Below are positions 11,826-23,204 of a stretch of 64,000 nt of DNA, piece after piece. A program made the position numbers and the translations under genes. The DNA is from Lamellibrachia satsuma (Eukaryota > Annelida > Polychaeta > Sabellida > Siboglinidae): contig BSQZ01000037.1 in assembly GCA_033239005.1 (NCBI GenBank), positions 6,349,001-6,413,000 on the forward strand, in the 5' to 3' direction. The notes beneath the pieces were generated by a model. That model was not told the DNA's origin. It was given only the letters and a program-made list of their open reading frames with translations, and made no database searches. The number at the start of each line of letters is the position of its first letter. Within the stretch, counting starts at the first letter, position 1.

Positions 11826-12515
11826 GTGACAGTTAATACGCGATGGGTAAGCAGCAAACAAAGTCGTGACATACCTGAGTTACCCAGTGATCAGAGTTGG
11901 ATGCGAGATGTGAGTATTGGTGATATTCCGCCTACTGAAAGAGATCGCCTGACTGAATTGTTGCACTCAAATAAGCAGGTATTTGCTCAAAATGAAAGTG
12001 ATGTTGGGTTAACCCACACTGTCAAACACCGAATATGCAAAACAGAAGACAGCCCTGTCAGACCGGCCTACCGTCGCATCCCACCGCCTCAGTTTGAGGA
12101 AGTCAAGGCACACATTAATGGTATAATTCAGCAGGGAATAGTCAGACCTAGTAATTCGGAATACGCCAGCCCAATAGTTATTTGTAAGAAAAAGAACGGG
12201 AACATTACGATGTGCGTGGACTACCGTAGACTTAACACCAAGACGAGGAAGGATGCATTCCCACTCCCACGAGTGGATGAGATTTTTCATCATCTGGCAG
12301 GAGCCAAGTATTTCTCGACGGTCAAGTTGAAGTCGGCGTTCAATCAGGTGGAAATAGACGAGTCTGATCAACATAATATAGCTTTCACGACGCCCATGGA
12401 TTTGTATGAGTACATGAAGATGCCCTATGGACTTTGCAATTCACCTGCTACCTTTCAGAGGTTAATGCACATCGTATTCAGGGAGGAGATGAATGATTTT
12501 TCTCAGATGACATAA
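11826..12515 (+). pseudogene. Gypsy reverse transcriptase, copy B
   Basis: The RT fingers and palm are clear: RPAYRRIPPPQ, IVRPSNSEYASPIVICKKKN, MCVDYRRLN, FPLPRVDEIF and MPYGLCNSPATFQRLM. The first catalytic aspartate (in the FST-x-D-L motif) is a lysine codon at 12324-12326. The second motif has lost about ten bases: the two aspartates remain at 12506-12511, but the residues before them are deleted and the frame shifts, giving a stop at 12513-12515. Both changes would abolish polymerisation. The thumb continues in a second frame from 12512 (DDIIIYSSTIEEHF). Confidence 0.85.
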
Positions 12516-12562
12516 TCATATACTCTTCCACTATTGAAGAGCACTTTGAACGACTGGCTTTA

Positions 12563-13350
12563 GTGTTTCAGCGACTAGCATATCACGGGTTAAAGATCGA
12601 ACCTACTAAGTGCTATCTATTTCAGAAATCAGTTTCGTACTTAGGACAGATAATATCGGATCAAGGGATTTCGGCTGACCCAGAAAAGATGAAAGCGGTA
12701 AGCGAATGGCCAGTACCAGAGAATGCGAGGGAATTGAAAATCTTCCTGGGTACAGCGGGATATCACCGACGTTACATTCATCATTTTTTTCGCAGCTGGC
12801 ATCACCCCTGTATGAATTGGTGAATCAAGATCCTAACAAAGGGAAGAAGAGAAAACCAGGACGGAAGTGGAACTCGGCCACACCAGGCCCGTTTGTGTGA
12901 ATACCGGAACATCAAGAATCGTTTGATTCACTAAAACGCGCTCTCACAACCGCACCGGTGTTGGGATTTGCTGACTTCAAAAAGCCGTTCATTCTGGAGA
13001 CAGATGCCAGCCACCAAGGACTTGGCGCATTACTTCTCCAGGAACAACATGGGAAGACTCGAGTAATAGCATATGCGAGCCGGGGTCTCCGTATACATGA
13101 GAAGAATCGAATGGCACATAGCTCTATGAAGTTGGAATTGTTAGCAGTGAAATGGGCGGTTACTGAAAAGTTTCGCGATTACTTGCAGGGAGTTCAGTTT
13201 GTGATATACACGGATAATAACCCGTTGTCATACATTCAAACTTCCGCCAAACTAACAGCGGCTGAACAACATTGGCAAGCAGAACTAGAAGATTCAATTT
13301 CAGCATTCACTACCGTCCCGGGCGACTCAATGCTTCTGCGGACGGTCTGA
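12563..13350 (+). pseudogene. Gypsy RT thumb and RNase H, copy B
   Basis: It continues the RT connection (GLKIEPTKCYLF, VSYLGQIIS, ISADPEKMKAV). A frame break near 12775 follows, then a TGA at 12898-12900, and then RNase H. RNase H keeps its acidic residues: ETDASHQGLGALL, KLELLAVKWAV and IYTDNNPLSYI. It ends at a stop at 13348-13350 in the spacer before integrase. RNase H would remove the RNA strand after reverse transcription. Confidence 0.85.
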
Positions 13351-13664
13351 GTCGGAAACCTCAGGCTGACGGTTTCTCAGTCATCGATGAAGACGAGATA
13401 GCTGGCATTCTTCAGGTAACGGTATTACCGCCTGATTGACGCCAGAAGTTACTCAAGGCCGCGGCGTGCGCCGTCGTAGCCAAGGTAGGCGATACACACG
13501 AGGATGTAGAACCAACCGTCCTACCAAGTCTTGGTATTGGGGAAATCCAGCAGGCTCAGCGGAATGACCCTGTCTTGGGCCGAATCTAGTACGAATAGGG
13601 GACACGAACTCTCACGAAGGGAAAAACGGAAGGAACCACCAGCAGTAGCGAAACTCCTGCAACA

Positions 13665-15220
13665 ATGGGACCAGCTACAGATTTGTGCTACAGGTTATGC
13701 AGAATAATGATGGACCCATCGGACGGATCAAACGTAACGCAATTGTTGTTGCCAAGTACAATGAAGGACGAAGTCATGCAGGAATTACATGACAAGATGG
13801 GATATCAAGGCATAGACAGAATAGAGAAATTAGTACGTTCGCGGTTTTACTGGCCAAATATTCGTTCGGACATTCAACACTGGATTTCGATGTGCGAACG
13901 TTGCAATCTTGCAAAAAATGCCATCTTAAGGTACGTACACCCATGCATAGCATTGTGGCCAGGGAACCCTTAGAAGTAATCGCCATCGATTTTACGGTAC
14001 TCGAGCCTGCCAGTAACGGTATAAAAAATGTTCTGGTTACGACGGACGTATACAGCAAATTTACTATAGCAGTGCCGACTAGGAACCAGACAGCGCAAAC
14101 GGTAGCAAAAGCTCTGGTACGGGAGTGGTTCTTCTGTTATGGAGTTCCGTGTTGGATACACGCGGACCAAGGATGTTGGTTTAACGCCAAGATTGTCACC
14201 GAGTTGTACAAGCTTTACGCGATCCACAAATCCCGAACAACCCCGTACCATCCGATGGGAAACGGACAATGCGAGAGATATAACAGAACAATGCATACAT
14301 TGCTTCGCACGTTGACACCCACTCAGAAATCCAAGTGGCCAGAGCATTTGCCAGAATTAACATATGCCTACAATGTAACACCCCATGCCGCGACTGGGTT
14401 TAGTCCCTTTTACCTCATGTTTAGCCGGGTTCCGCGTTTACCTGTTGATATTCGACTGCATCGTGACGATATGCTTGTATCGCAAGTGGCCCATGGAGAC
14501 AGTAGTGACTGGGTGCATCAACATGAAACAAGACTGGAAAGGGCATACATGAAAGCGACCGAACAACTGAGCCTGGATATTGCCAATCGAAAGGCTGTGC
14601 ACGATAAGCGGGTAAGGGAGGACGTCCTGCGTGTTGGCGAACACGTGCATTTACGCAACCGCGTGAAAGGGCGCAACAAGATAGGGGACGCGTGGGAGCC
14701 CAGCGTCTACATTATCAAAGAGAGAAAGGATGACACATATGTCGTTGCGCCAATGAATGACCATAAGAGTCGAGTCATTAACCGTACAGATTTACGAGTG
14801 TGTGTCCCAGAGACAGTTAGACGCGCAGTAGCGGAGCGTGAATCTCGATATCAAACACCAAGGCCTGGACCAAACATATTACGTAGTGATGTAGAGCCAT
14901 CGGACGCCGAATCTGGACGAGTCGAAATCACCATCTCTCGAGAACCGACTATTAACTATTCCGATTCAGATTCGGACCAAGACCAGGTAATTATCTCGCC
15001 TATGCCTTTACGTCGGTCAACGCGACGTAATGCGGGCTACCATAGTAACCCTTTTCGGGATCCTAGATCAGTGCTTAATAATTATACACATTTTAGACGC
15101 GGATGCCTACATTTCAAAGTGGGGGAAGATATAACCCTAGTGGATTTAGCTGTTTATATATTTGTTAGGCTAGTCACTGGGGGCGCTATGGCCAGTGTCA
15201 CTCCCAGTTTAACAATCTGA
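13665..15220 (+). pseudogene. Gypsy integrase, copy B
   Basis: The zinc-binding part (13665-13925) keeps the first His and both Cys, but the second His ligand is Tyr (HDKMGY; His in copy A). After the same A6 frame break as in copy A, the core runs open from 13892 to 15220 (442 codons) with D, D and E residues in AIDFT, HADQG and CERYNRT. The C-terminal tail has an RRSTRR motif. The open frame reads through the polypurine tract and 90 bases into the 3' LTR. It is inactive because of the frame break and zinc ligand loss, but is the best-preserved coding part of the element. Confidence 0.87.
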
Positions 15221-15463
15221 GCAAGTTTTAGATAGTAGTCTGGGCAGTTCGCCCTGGGCCGGAGAAGACGAGACACGTTGTTACATGCAAGCCACCTTCT
15301 CCCGGCTCAGTGTATAGATATTGATAATTTATCTATGGTGAGTCACTTTTATAATACTTATATAATGAGGCTTTATTTATAGATTATTAGAAGAAGTTGT
15401 GAAACTTTATGTGTTAAGTTGAATGTTTTGGAAGCCGCCATTTTTCCATTCAGGTAAGGGCAT

Positions 15464-15828
15464 GGCGGCAATAGGTGTGCTGGACGTGGCGGCAATAGGT
15501 GTGCTGGGCGTGGCGGCAATAGGTATGTTGGACGTGGCGGCAATAGGTGTGCTGGGCGTGGCGGCAATAGGTGTGCTGGACGTGGCGGCAATAGGTGTGC
15601 TGGACGTGGCGGCAATAGGTGTGCTGGGCGTGGCGGCAATAGGTGTGCTGGGCGTGGCGGCAATAGGTATGCTGGGCGTGGCGGCAATAGGTGTGCTGGG
15701 CGTGGCGGCAATAGGTGTGCTGGGCGTGGCGGCAATAGGTATGCTGGGCGTGGCGGCAGTAGGTGTGCTGGACGTGGCGGCAATAGGTATGCTGGACGTG
15801 GCGGCAATAGGTATGCTGGACGTGGCAG
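15464..15828 (+). repeat. 24-bp minisatellite, copy B (15 units)
   Basis: The same array as at 2262-2505 but with five more units. Order of the GTGCTGGAC, GTGCTGGGC and ATGCTGG variants is conserved at both ends and differs in the middle, as expected if units were added internally. Open frames on both strands are a product of the period. Confidence 0.93.
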
Positions 15829-16188
15829 TAATTTTGTTGTTATGCATTGCCATTCATTTAAAGACTGTATACAACTAATTGTTAATTACTGGTATATCAA
15901 GCACTTTCTAAACGTGATAATGTATTAGAGAGGTTGTAATGCCGCGTTGGTTGTTTCATTACAGTCGCTGGGAGCAGAAACTCCTTTTGTGATACATTCA
16001 CCTATTACTATTCTCAGCCATTGTTGCGGGTGTGTACCATTGTACTTTCAATGCTTTGTTTGGACGTTTATGAATGTATCGCTATGTTGTCATCGCCTAT
16101 GTATATGCTACTCAAAGTACAACCTGGATTCATGGGTTTCGAGCAAATGTAATGACACGGCTCTGTTAAAGGATTGCGTGTCCATATG

Positions 16189-16424
<236 letters not shown>

Positions 16425-16639
16425 ATTGGAGTGTATGAACCTAGTTAATTTCGTCATATATTCAAAGTCACATTGATGTAAATGAGTGTTGACGAATGAT
16501 CTTTATTCGTGGCCACGTTACTTTATTATGTTGCTATATTGATAGAAGACATTTTTTGTAAGCTTGCGGTGATGTGTGTAATATAATAATGACCCCCAGG
16601 TCTGGATGTAGTGTCAGTGTTGTACCAATTCTTCTTCAA

Positions 16640-17045
16640 GCTAAATGTGTTACAGTTGTAACTGTTCCCTCCTCCAATGTTGTTACAGTTGTAACTGTTC
16701 CCTCCTCCAATGTTGTTACAGTTGTAACTGTTCCCTCCTCCAATGTTGTTACAGTTGTAAATGTTCCCTCCTCCAATGTTGTTACAGTTGTAACTGTTCC
16801 CTCCTCCAATGTTGTTACAGTTGTAACTGTTCCCTCCTCCTATGTTTTTACAGTTCTAACTGTTCCCTCCTCTTATGTTGTTACAGTTGTAACTGTTCCC
16901 TCCTCCTATGTTTTTACAGTTGTAACTGTTCCCTCCTCCAATGTTGTTACAGTTGTAACTGTTCCCTCCTCCTATGTTTTTACAGTTCTAACTGTTCCCT
17001 CCTCCTATGTTGTTACAGTTGTAACTGTTCCCTCCTCCTATGTTG
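16640..17045 (+). repeat. 33-bp minisatellite, copy B (12 units)
   Basis: The same unit as at 3522-3775, with twelve copies against seven. A CAATGTT/TATGTT/TATGTTTTT variant pattern repeats twice (about 16830-16900 and 16960-17030), suggesting a block duplication of several units. Confidence 0.92.
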
Positions 17046-19163
17046 CCTCTGGTGTCTTCCACCATCTCGGTGTGCAGGAATCGCAGCCATTGTTTCAGGG
17101 TGCATTCAACATCTCTGTTGTTTGCACCCCGAGTGCAGACCGGGGTTCCGACATACTGCACCTGTTGAAAATGTTAACATATTTGAAATATCTACCATGT
17201 TAAAGGCAAATTCAGAGTAAAATGGTGAAAAAAACTATGCATCCAACAATAGTGTATTTCTGTTCAATATGGGGTATATATCACATTTCCATAGAACAAA
17301 TAAAATAAGCGAAATGCTAACAAACTAACTAAACTCCATAATTAAATACATGCTTGAGAATATTTTAAGCACATACTATAGAGTCAAATATAGCTGTTGC
17401 TATTCACTAACATCTCAAATAGAATAACTTCTACAATTTCTCCAACCTCCACAAGCCCGCCAGGACTGGATAAAACTGTTGCATAATTGTCAACAACATT
17501 GTTGTGAACCCGCCTACGTATTGATCAGTATGAAAAAAATTATTTCATAGATCGAAGCATCCGTAATAACTAAACACTACAAAAAAAACAGATAAACATG
17601 TTTTGTTATGTTGAGTGACCACTAACGCGATCAAAGTCCCTATTATCGCTAGCCCAACAATAAACTCAATTAAAATACAATAACACATTTATGGTACTAA
17701 TCTGTTATGAAATACAACCTTCATGTGACAATCGCTATATTTTACTATAATAAAACATTACCTCAAATTGCTATCTACAAATAACGTTTTCTCTGCTGGT
17801 ACATTTAACGGTTTAACGTACGTTATCAAAATTTGCCGCCGAATGGGTGACTAAACCGCATTTCTGACATTCATCTCCCACGCTGTATCGCTACGTATAC
17901 GTGTTAAACCCCGCTTGACGAGTCGCTCTTTGGATTGCATGATTAATCGTATATTGGATGTCGTTGACACAACGATGGGGAACCGTTACCATGCATATCG
18001 CGACAGTGGCGACTATTTGACAACGGTACCCCAACCAATGAGCATATGCGAGATTCTTCGCTAGGTGTCGCTACGATGTTTTTGGCGTAACGTAGGCGTG
18101 ACGTCGCCGCGTTGCCGTCTGCCCACTACAAGTTTCCACGGTCGGCCCAACATTGGCATTACGCCAACAGGCAGACCCCGACCGAGGCGACCTCATTACA
18201 ATGCTGGCCCAACCAAGCTGTGCTAGTTGGGAAACGTACTTTTTATGACTAGGCCACGCGTTCATACCGGACTGGTTTTGTGATTGACCCAGCGACCTGC
18301 AGCAAGCAAGCGGTGTAGTTTGTATTGGTACGCTATGTGTAGGTCACAAGGCGTATACGTAAGCGGTGTATTCACCATATCTTTATTAGTATAACCTTAC
18401 ACAGCAACATGTCAATGACGCAAAATCTAAAAGGTAAGTGAATATATACTACTATCAAGTCAACATACTGATAATATTGCTAATTGTAAAAGTTACACAA
18501 GTAAATTGCTGATAATATTGCTAATTTTACTTTTGACATTGTCTCGAGCCTGCCTTGCTGTTTCTCACCATCTAAGCATACATTTGTATATTTCGTGACA
18601 CTGTCTCCAGCCTGCCTTCCTATTCCTCCATCTCAGCATATGTTTATTTATTTTATGACATTGTCTCCACCCTGCCTTGCTGTTTCTCACCGTCTCCGCA
18701 TACATTTATGTACTTTATGACACCGCCTCTAGCCTACCTTCCAATTCCCCCCATCTCAGCCCAGTACGTAGCTTTTTGAAGAGTGTGTGTGCGCCTACAC
18801 GGCAGCACCAAACACATTATCGGCTTTAGTGTAATTACTGTTACGTTTTAAGGCATTATCACATGCCAGTTTTAGCAAAAATTGCTCTATGAAGATAAAG
18901 TGATCGTGGGGAAGATAAAAGTTTCCGAAATTACGACGGCAATCGCTCAATTTCGAACACTTTAACCAAGCTACAGGTGGCACAAACAGTATCAGATGAT
19001 TCAGCCAAGCATGACGGCTGCACTGCAATATTCAGCGAAGGCTCTCTACCAGTTGGCCGGCTTTGTGTCAGGAAAACCAGTCTGCAGTTCATTGTGGAAA
19101 GCACTGACAATGAACGACATTTCCTGAACGCAGCCAACCAGAAGAGGTAAACGAGGGGGAACA
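17046..19163. other. Gene-free flank of copy B
   Basis: This is the counterpart of 3776-5918 with only scattered substitutions and small indels. It carries the four-unit ~62-bp repeat at 18532-18770. No gene could be supported. Confidence 0.6.
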
Positions 19164-20023
19164 ATGCTACGTAGACCCATTCAAGTGGTATTGTCTGGCT
19201 TCAGGCGCATTCAATGTGTTATCTCCACAGTCGGAAAGGTGAGACATTGCAATGACAATTGTGTCAATCTGAACAATATGACACATACACAGGCGGGCCA
19301 CACACGCGCCCTAGGGTGCAACTTACAACATGACGTTCACGTTAGCAGAAATGGGGCTAATCACAACAACCTCATTAACGTACAATCGAACAAGTGGCAT
19401 CTACCAACCATCATCAATACTAACATTCGGGGTGCCTTGGCAAGCAAAATCGATGAAATCAAAGTAATTAAAACAACTACGGAATGGATGTCCTAGCACT
19501 CACTGAGACATGGTGTACCAGCAGAATACCAGACGGCTCGCTCTCGTTACCCTGTTTCAACCTCTACAGGAGGGACAGGCAAGATGGCTGTCAACATGGA
19601 GGGATTGTTTGCTATGTACGAGATACGATCCCGACTAAGCAATGGGCAGCCAACTAAACCAACCAGGACTTGAAATTACGTGGATGACGATACGTCCACC
19701 AAAGATGCCTCGCAACCACCCGCAAATAGCAATATGTACAGTGTACCACCCGACCGGGGCAGACGACTGGACATTGCTAAACCATATTGACCAGTCTGCT
19801 GACTATGTACGCCGTCACCATCCGTATACTGGCGTCATCAGAATGGGCGACTTTAACAAGTTGAAAGATTTTCATTTGAAACGAAATCACAACCTAAAAT
19901 AAATTGTTGACATACCAACAGGAGGAACTGCGACACTGGACAAAATCTATACCAACCTAACTGATTTATACCACCGTCCAGTAGTCATAGCACCGATTGG
20001 CCTGTCGGATCACATGGTGGTGG
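19164..20023 (+). pseudogene. Host LINE endonuclease half, copy B
   Basis: This is the same endonuclease fragment as 5919-6757, with LALTETWC, ICTVYHP, GDFN and LSDHMVVV motifs spread over two frames and the same stops. It is the 5' half of a LINE that continues after the RTE insertion at 23205. ORF1 of this LINE was not recognised upstream, so the element is probably 5'-truncated or ORF1 is too decayed. Confidence 0.75.
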
Positions 20024-20037
20024 TATGTACTCAATCA
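20024..20037 (+). repeat. Target-site duplication, left, of the RTE insertion
   Basis: TATGTACTCAATCA. An identical 14-mer lies at 23205-23218 on the other side of the reversed RTE element. Confidence 0.88.
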
Positions 20038-20038
20038 C

Positions 20039-21776
20039 TTACTTATGCCCATCGCCCCTCTTGGGGCATAGGCCGTCGACAACAGATCGCCAGAGTCCCC
20101 TGTCCTTGGCCATCCTCTCTAACTGGTTCCAGGTGTAGCCCATCTTCCTGGTGTCTGCCTGGAGGTCCCGTCGCCACGTGTTTTTTGGTCGTCCTCTTCT
20201 CCGTTTGCCTTGAGGATTCCATGTCAGCGCTTGCCTGGTGGTGCTTGTTACTGGTTTTCGGAGCGAGTGGCCAATCCAGGCCCATCTTCTTCTTCTGATT
20301 TCCTCTTCGACAGGTCGTTGTTGTGTCTTTTCCCACAATGCACTGTTGCTGATGGTGTCTGGCCAGTGGATCTGGAGGATTCTTCTCAGGCAGTTGTTGA
20401 CAAAGGTCTGCACTTTGTTGATGGTGGTGTTGGTCATCCTCCATGTCTCTGCTCCATACAACAAGACCATCTTCACGTTGGAGTTGAACAACCGGATCTT
20501 TGTGCGTGATGACAGTACCCTGGAGCTCCAAATGTTCTTCAGTTGCAGGAATGCCACTCTTGCCTTGCCTATCCTTGCTCTGACGTCTGCGTCTGTGCCG
20601 CCCCGCTTGTTGATGACACTGCCGAGGTATGTGAAGGTCTCTACCTCCTCCAGTGCATTCCCCTCCAGTGTGACTGGGTCAGTGCTGGCTGCATTCATCC
20701 TGAGGACCTTGGGTCTTTCCTTTGTGGATGTTCAGGCCCACTTGTAAGGAGACAGCTGCCAGTTCTGTCGTCTTGTCCTGCATCTGTTGATCGCTGTGAG
20801 ACAGCAGTGCCAAGTCATCGGCGAAGTCCAGGTCTTCAAGTTGCGTCCATAGTGTCCACTGGATCCCACTTGTCCTCTGTACTGTGGTCATCTTCATAAT
20901 CCAGTCAATAGCCAGGAGGAAGAGGAATGGGGACAGCAGGCAGCCTTGTCTTACTCCAGTCTTTACCTCGAAGCGACAGGTGAACTGTCCTCCATGGATT
21001 ACCCTACAGCCTGTTCCGTCATAGCTGTTCTTGATTAGGTTGACCAGTTTAGTGGGTACCCCATAGTGTCGTAGCAGTTTCCAGAGGGTCTTCCTGTCAA
21101 CACTGTCAAATGCCTTTTCATAGTCAACGAAGTTCACGTAGAGGGAAGAGTTCCATTCTAAGGATTGTTCTACTATGATGCGCAATGTTGCGATCTGGTC
21201 TAAACATGATCTGTTCTGGCGGAATCCGGCTTGCTGGTCTCTAAGCATTGGGTCGACCATATCTTTCATCCTTTCCAAGATGATCCTGTTGAAGACTTTC
21301 CCTGGCACTGACAGGAGTGTGATCCCTCTGTAGTTAGCACAATTTCTGAGGTCTCCTTTCTTGGGGATCTTGATGAGGTAGCCTTCTCTCCAGTCTGCTG
21401 GCACTTCTTCCTCTTCCCATATCTTCCCAAATAGAGGGTAAAGTAGTTCCACGGAAGTGTCCACAACTGCCTTGAGTGCTTCTGCCGGAATATCATCTGG
21501 CCCTGATGCCTTATTGTTCTTCAGCTGTTGTATAGCTTTCTTGATTTCTTCTCTGGCAGGTCTGTCGCAGTTAATAGGTAGGTCATCTTCTGCTGGGTGG
21601 ATGACAGGCGGGTTTGGCGGGGCGGGTCTGTTCAGGAGTTCCTCGAAATGCTCGGCCCATCTGTCCAGCTGTTGTTCATTTCCTATGATAGCATTTCCCT
21701 CTTTGTCCTTCACTGGTCGCTCTGGGTGGCAGTACTTGCCTGATAGTTTCCTGGTAGTGTCGTAAAGCTCTTTCAT
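20039..21776 (-). pseudogene. RTE-like reverse transcriptase and C-terminus
   Basis: RT motifs in order: IQQLKNNKASGPDDIPAE, IPKKGDLRNCANYRGITLL, QAGFRQNRSCLDQI, NFVDYEKAFDSVD, TGVRQGCLLSPFLF and the catalytic FADDLALLSHSD near 20830. A one-base insertion in a C run (20711-20713 on the + strand) shifts the frame. The C-terminal region continues to about 20039 ([58 protein letters not shown]). All catalytic residues are retained; the element is dead through frame breaks only. Confidence 0.87.
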
Positions 21777-21824
21777 GTTTCCTCTTCCTGCTGCCTGTTC
21801 CGCTTCCTCTGCCAGGCTGTCGAT

Positions 21825-23043
21825 TTAGTTTCTCTTGTCCACCTTTATGCTCTTCTTTACTTCTCTGTTGACTTCTGCATATTCTTCTTGCGCTTTTGCC
21901 TTTGCTGTTCTTGTGCGGCTGTTGTTTACTGCTGTTTTCTTCTCCTTCCGCATCTGGACCTTGCGCAAAGTTTCCACTGAAATCCACTCTTTCTGCTGCG
22001 GTGTCCTGGGGCCAACAACTTCCTGGCAGGTTGATGCCCATGTCTCTTTTATGTTCTGCCACTGCTTGTTTAGGTCAGTTTCTTCTTCGAGCAGCTCTTG
22101 CAGCACTTGGAATCTGTTGGTGAGCTTCAATCTGTATTTCTCTCTTGTCTGTGCATCCTTCAGGAAGCTGACATTGTACTTTTTTCGCTTCACTGCTGTC
22201 TCCATTCGGTTTTTCTTCAGTTTCAGCTTCAGTATGGCAACAAGCAGGTGATGGTCAGACGCAGCATCGGCTCCTCTCTTCACTCTCACGTCCTGAAGGG
22301 ACCTTCTGAATGTCTTGCCTATGCAGATGTGGTCTATCTGGTTCTCTGTCACGTGATCTGGTGATACCCAAGTAGCTTTATGTATCCTTTTGTGTGGGAA
22401 GATGCTGCCTCCGATGACAATCTTGTTAAGGGCGCATGTGTCAGCAAATCTCTCGCCGTTTTCGTTTATCTCTCCCAATCCATGTTTTCCCATTACTTCT
22501 TCATACCCAGTGTTGTCCTTTCCAATCTTTGCATTGAAATCTCCCATTAGGATGTTGACATCTTTCACTGGACACTTGTCGATGATCGTTTGTAGTCTGT
22601 TATAAAACTGATCTCTGTTTTCTTCATCGCTGTCGTTTGTAGGTGCGTAGCACTGGATGACATTCATTTTTATCTTCTTCTTCTTTGTTCTGAAGGATGC
22701 TGTGATGATTCTTGGTCCATGAGCTTCCCACCCTATCAGCGCACTCTGTGCCGATCTTGACAGCATGAGCGCTACACCTTATGTGTGGGGAGCGTTGTCC
22801 TCCTCATGTCCTGAGAAGAGCTCCACTAAGCAGTCTTCTCTGTCCTGTCTGTGTCCATCTTGTTTCGCTGACTCCAAGCAAAGCAAGGTTGTAGTTTCTC
22901 ATTTCCGCTGCCACCTGTGCTGTCTTCCCTGTCTGGTATAAGGTCCTCACGTTCCACGATCCAATCGTGATGTTCCTGGACGAAAGAAGGGTGCTCGACC
23001 CTGTGGCTTCCGAGGACTCCCGGCTTTCACCACATGGCGTCAT
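21825..23043 (-). pseudogene. RTE-like endonuclease domain
   Basis: The apurinic-type endonuclease, which would nick the target DNA, starts near 23043 (ITIGSWNVRTLYQTGK, LALLGVSETRWTQ) in one frame. It continues after the frame break near 22830 in the frame ending at 21825: NVIQCYAPTND, VNILMGDFNAKIG, ENGERFADTC, WVSPDHVTENQIDHI and GADAASDHHLLVA. These are the conserved EEP catalytic motifs (N, E, Y, D, N, D, H). The stop at 21825-21827 separates it from the RT, which lies in the same frame. Confidence 0.85.
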
Positions 23044-23204
23044 AAGTCTTCGAAACGAAGAACCCTCCTCTTCCAGGACTGTAGTCTCTGTATCTTTTGT
23101 CGGCGTTTCTGTAGCAATCTTTTTTTTTTACGGGGTGGGGGTGCTATCACCACGCCCAACCCTCCTCTTTTCCCATCCGGGCTTGGGACCGGCCATGGCA
23201 GAGT

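Larger units (their letters stand above)
20038..23204 (-). mobile_element. RTE-like LINE inserted backwards in the host LINE
   Basis: This is a 3.17-kb non-LTR retrotransposon on the minus strand between two perfect 14-bp target-site duplications. Its 3' end (20038) has a short TAAG-type repeat instead of poly-A, as is common in RTE elements. It encodes a single endonuclease plus reverse transcriptase protein related to the CFDP2/BovB-type RTE proteins by motif. It is inactivated by a frameshift near 22830, TAA codons at 22779-22781 and 21825-21827, and a frameshift at 20711-20713. Confidence 0.87.

Noticed and set aside
20014..20899. Plus-strand frames across the RTE element
   Set aside because: They are antisense shadows of the minus-strand reverse transcriptase, which shows all conserved RT motifs.
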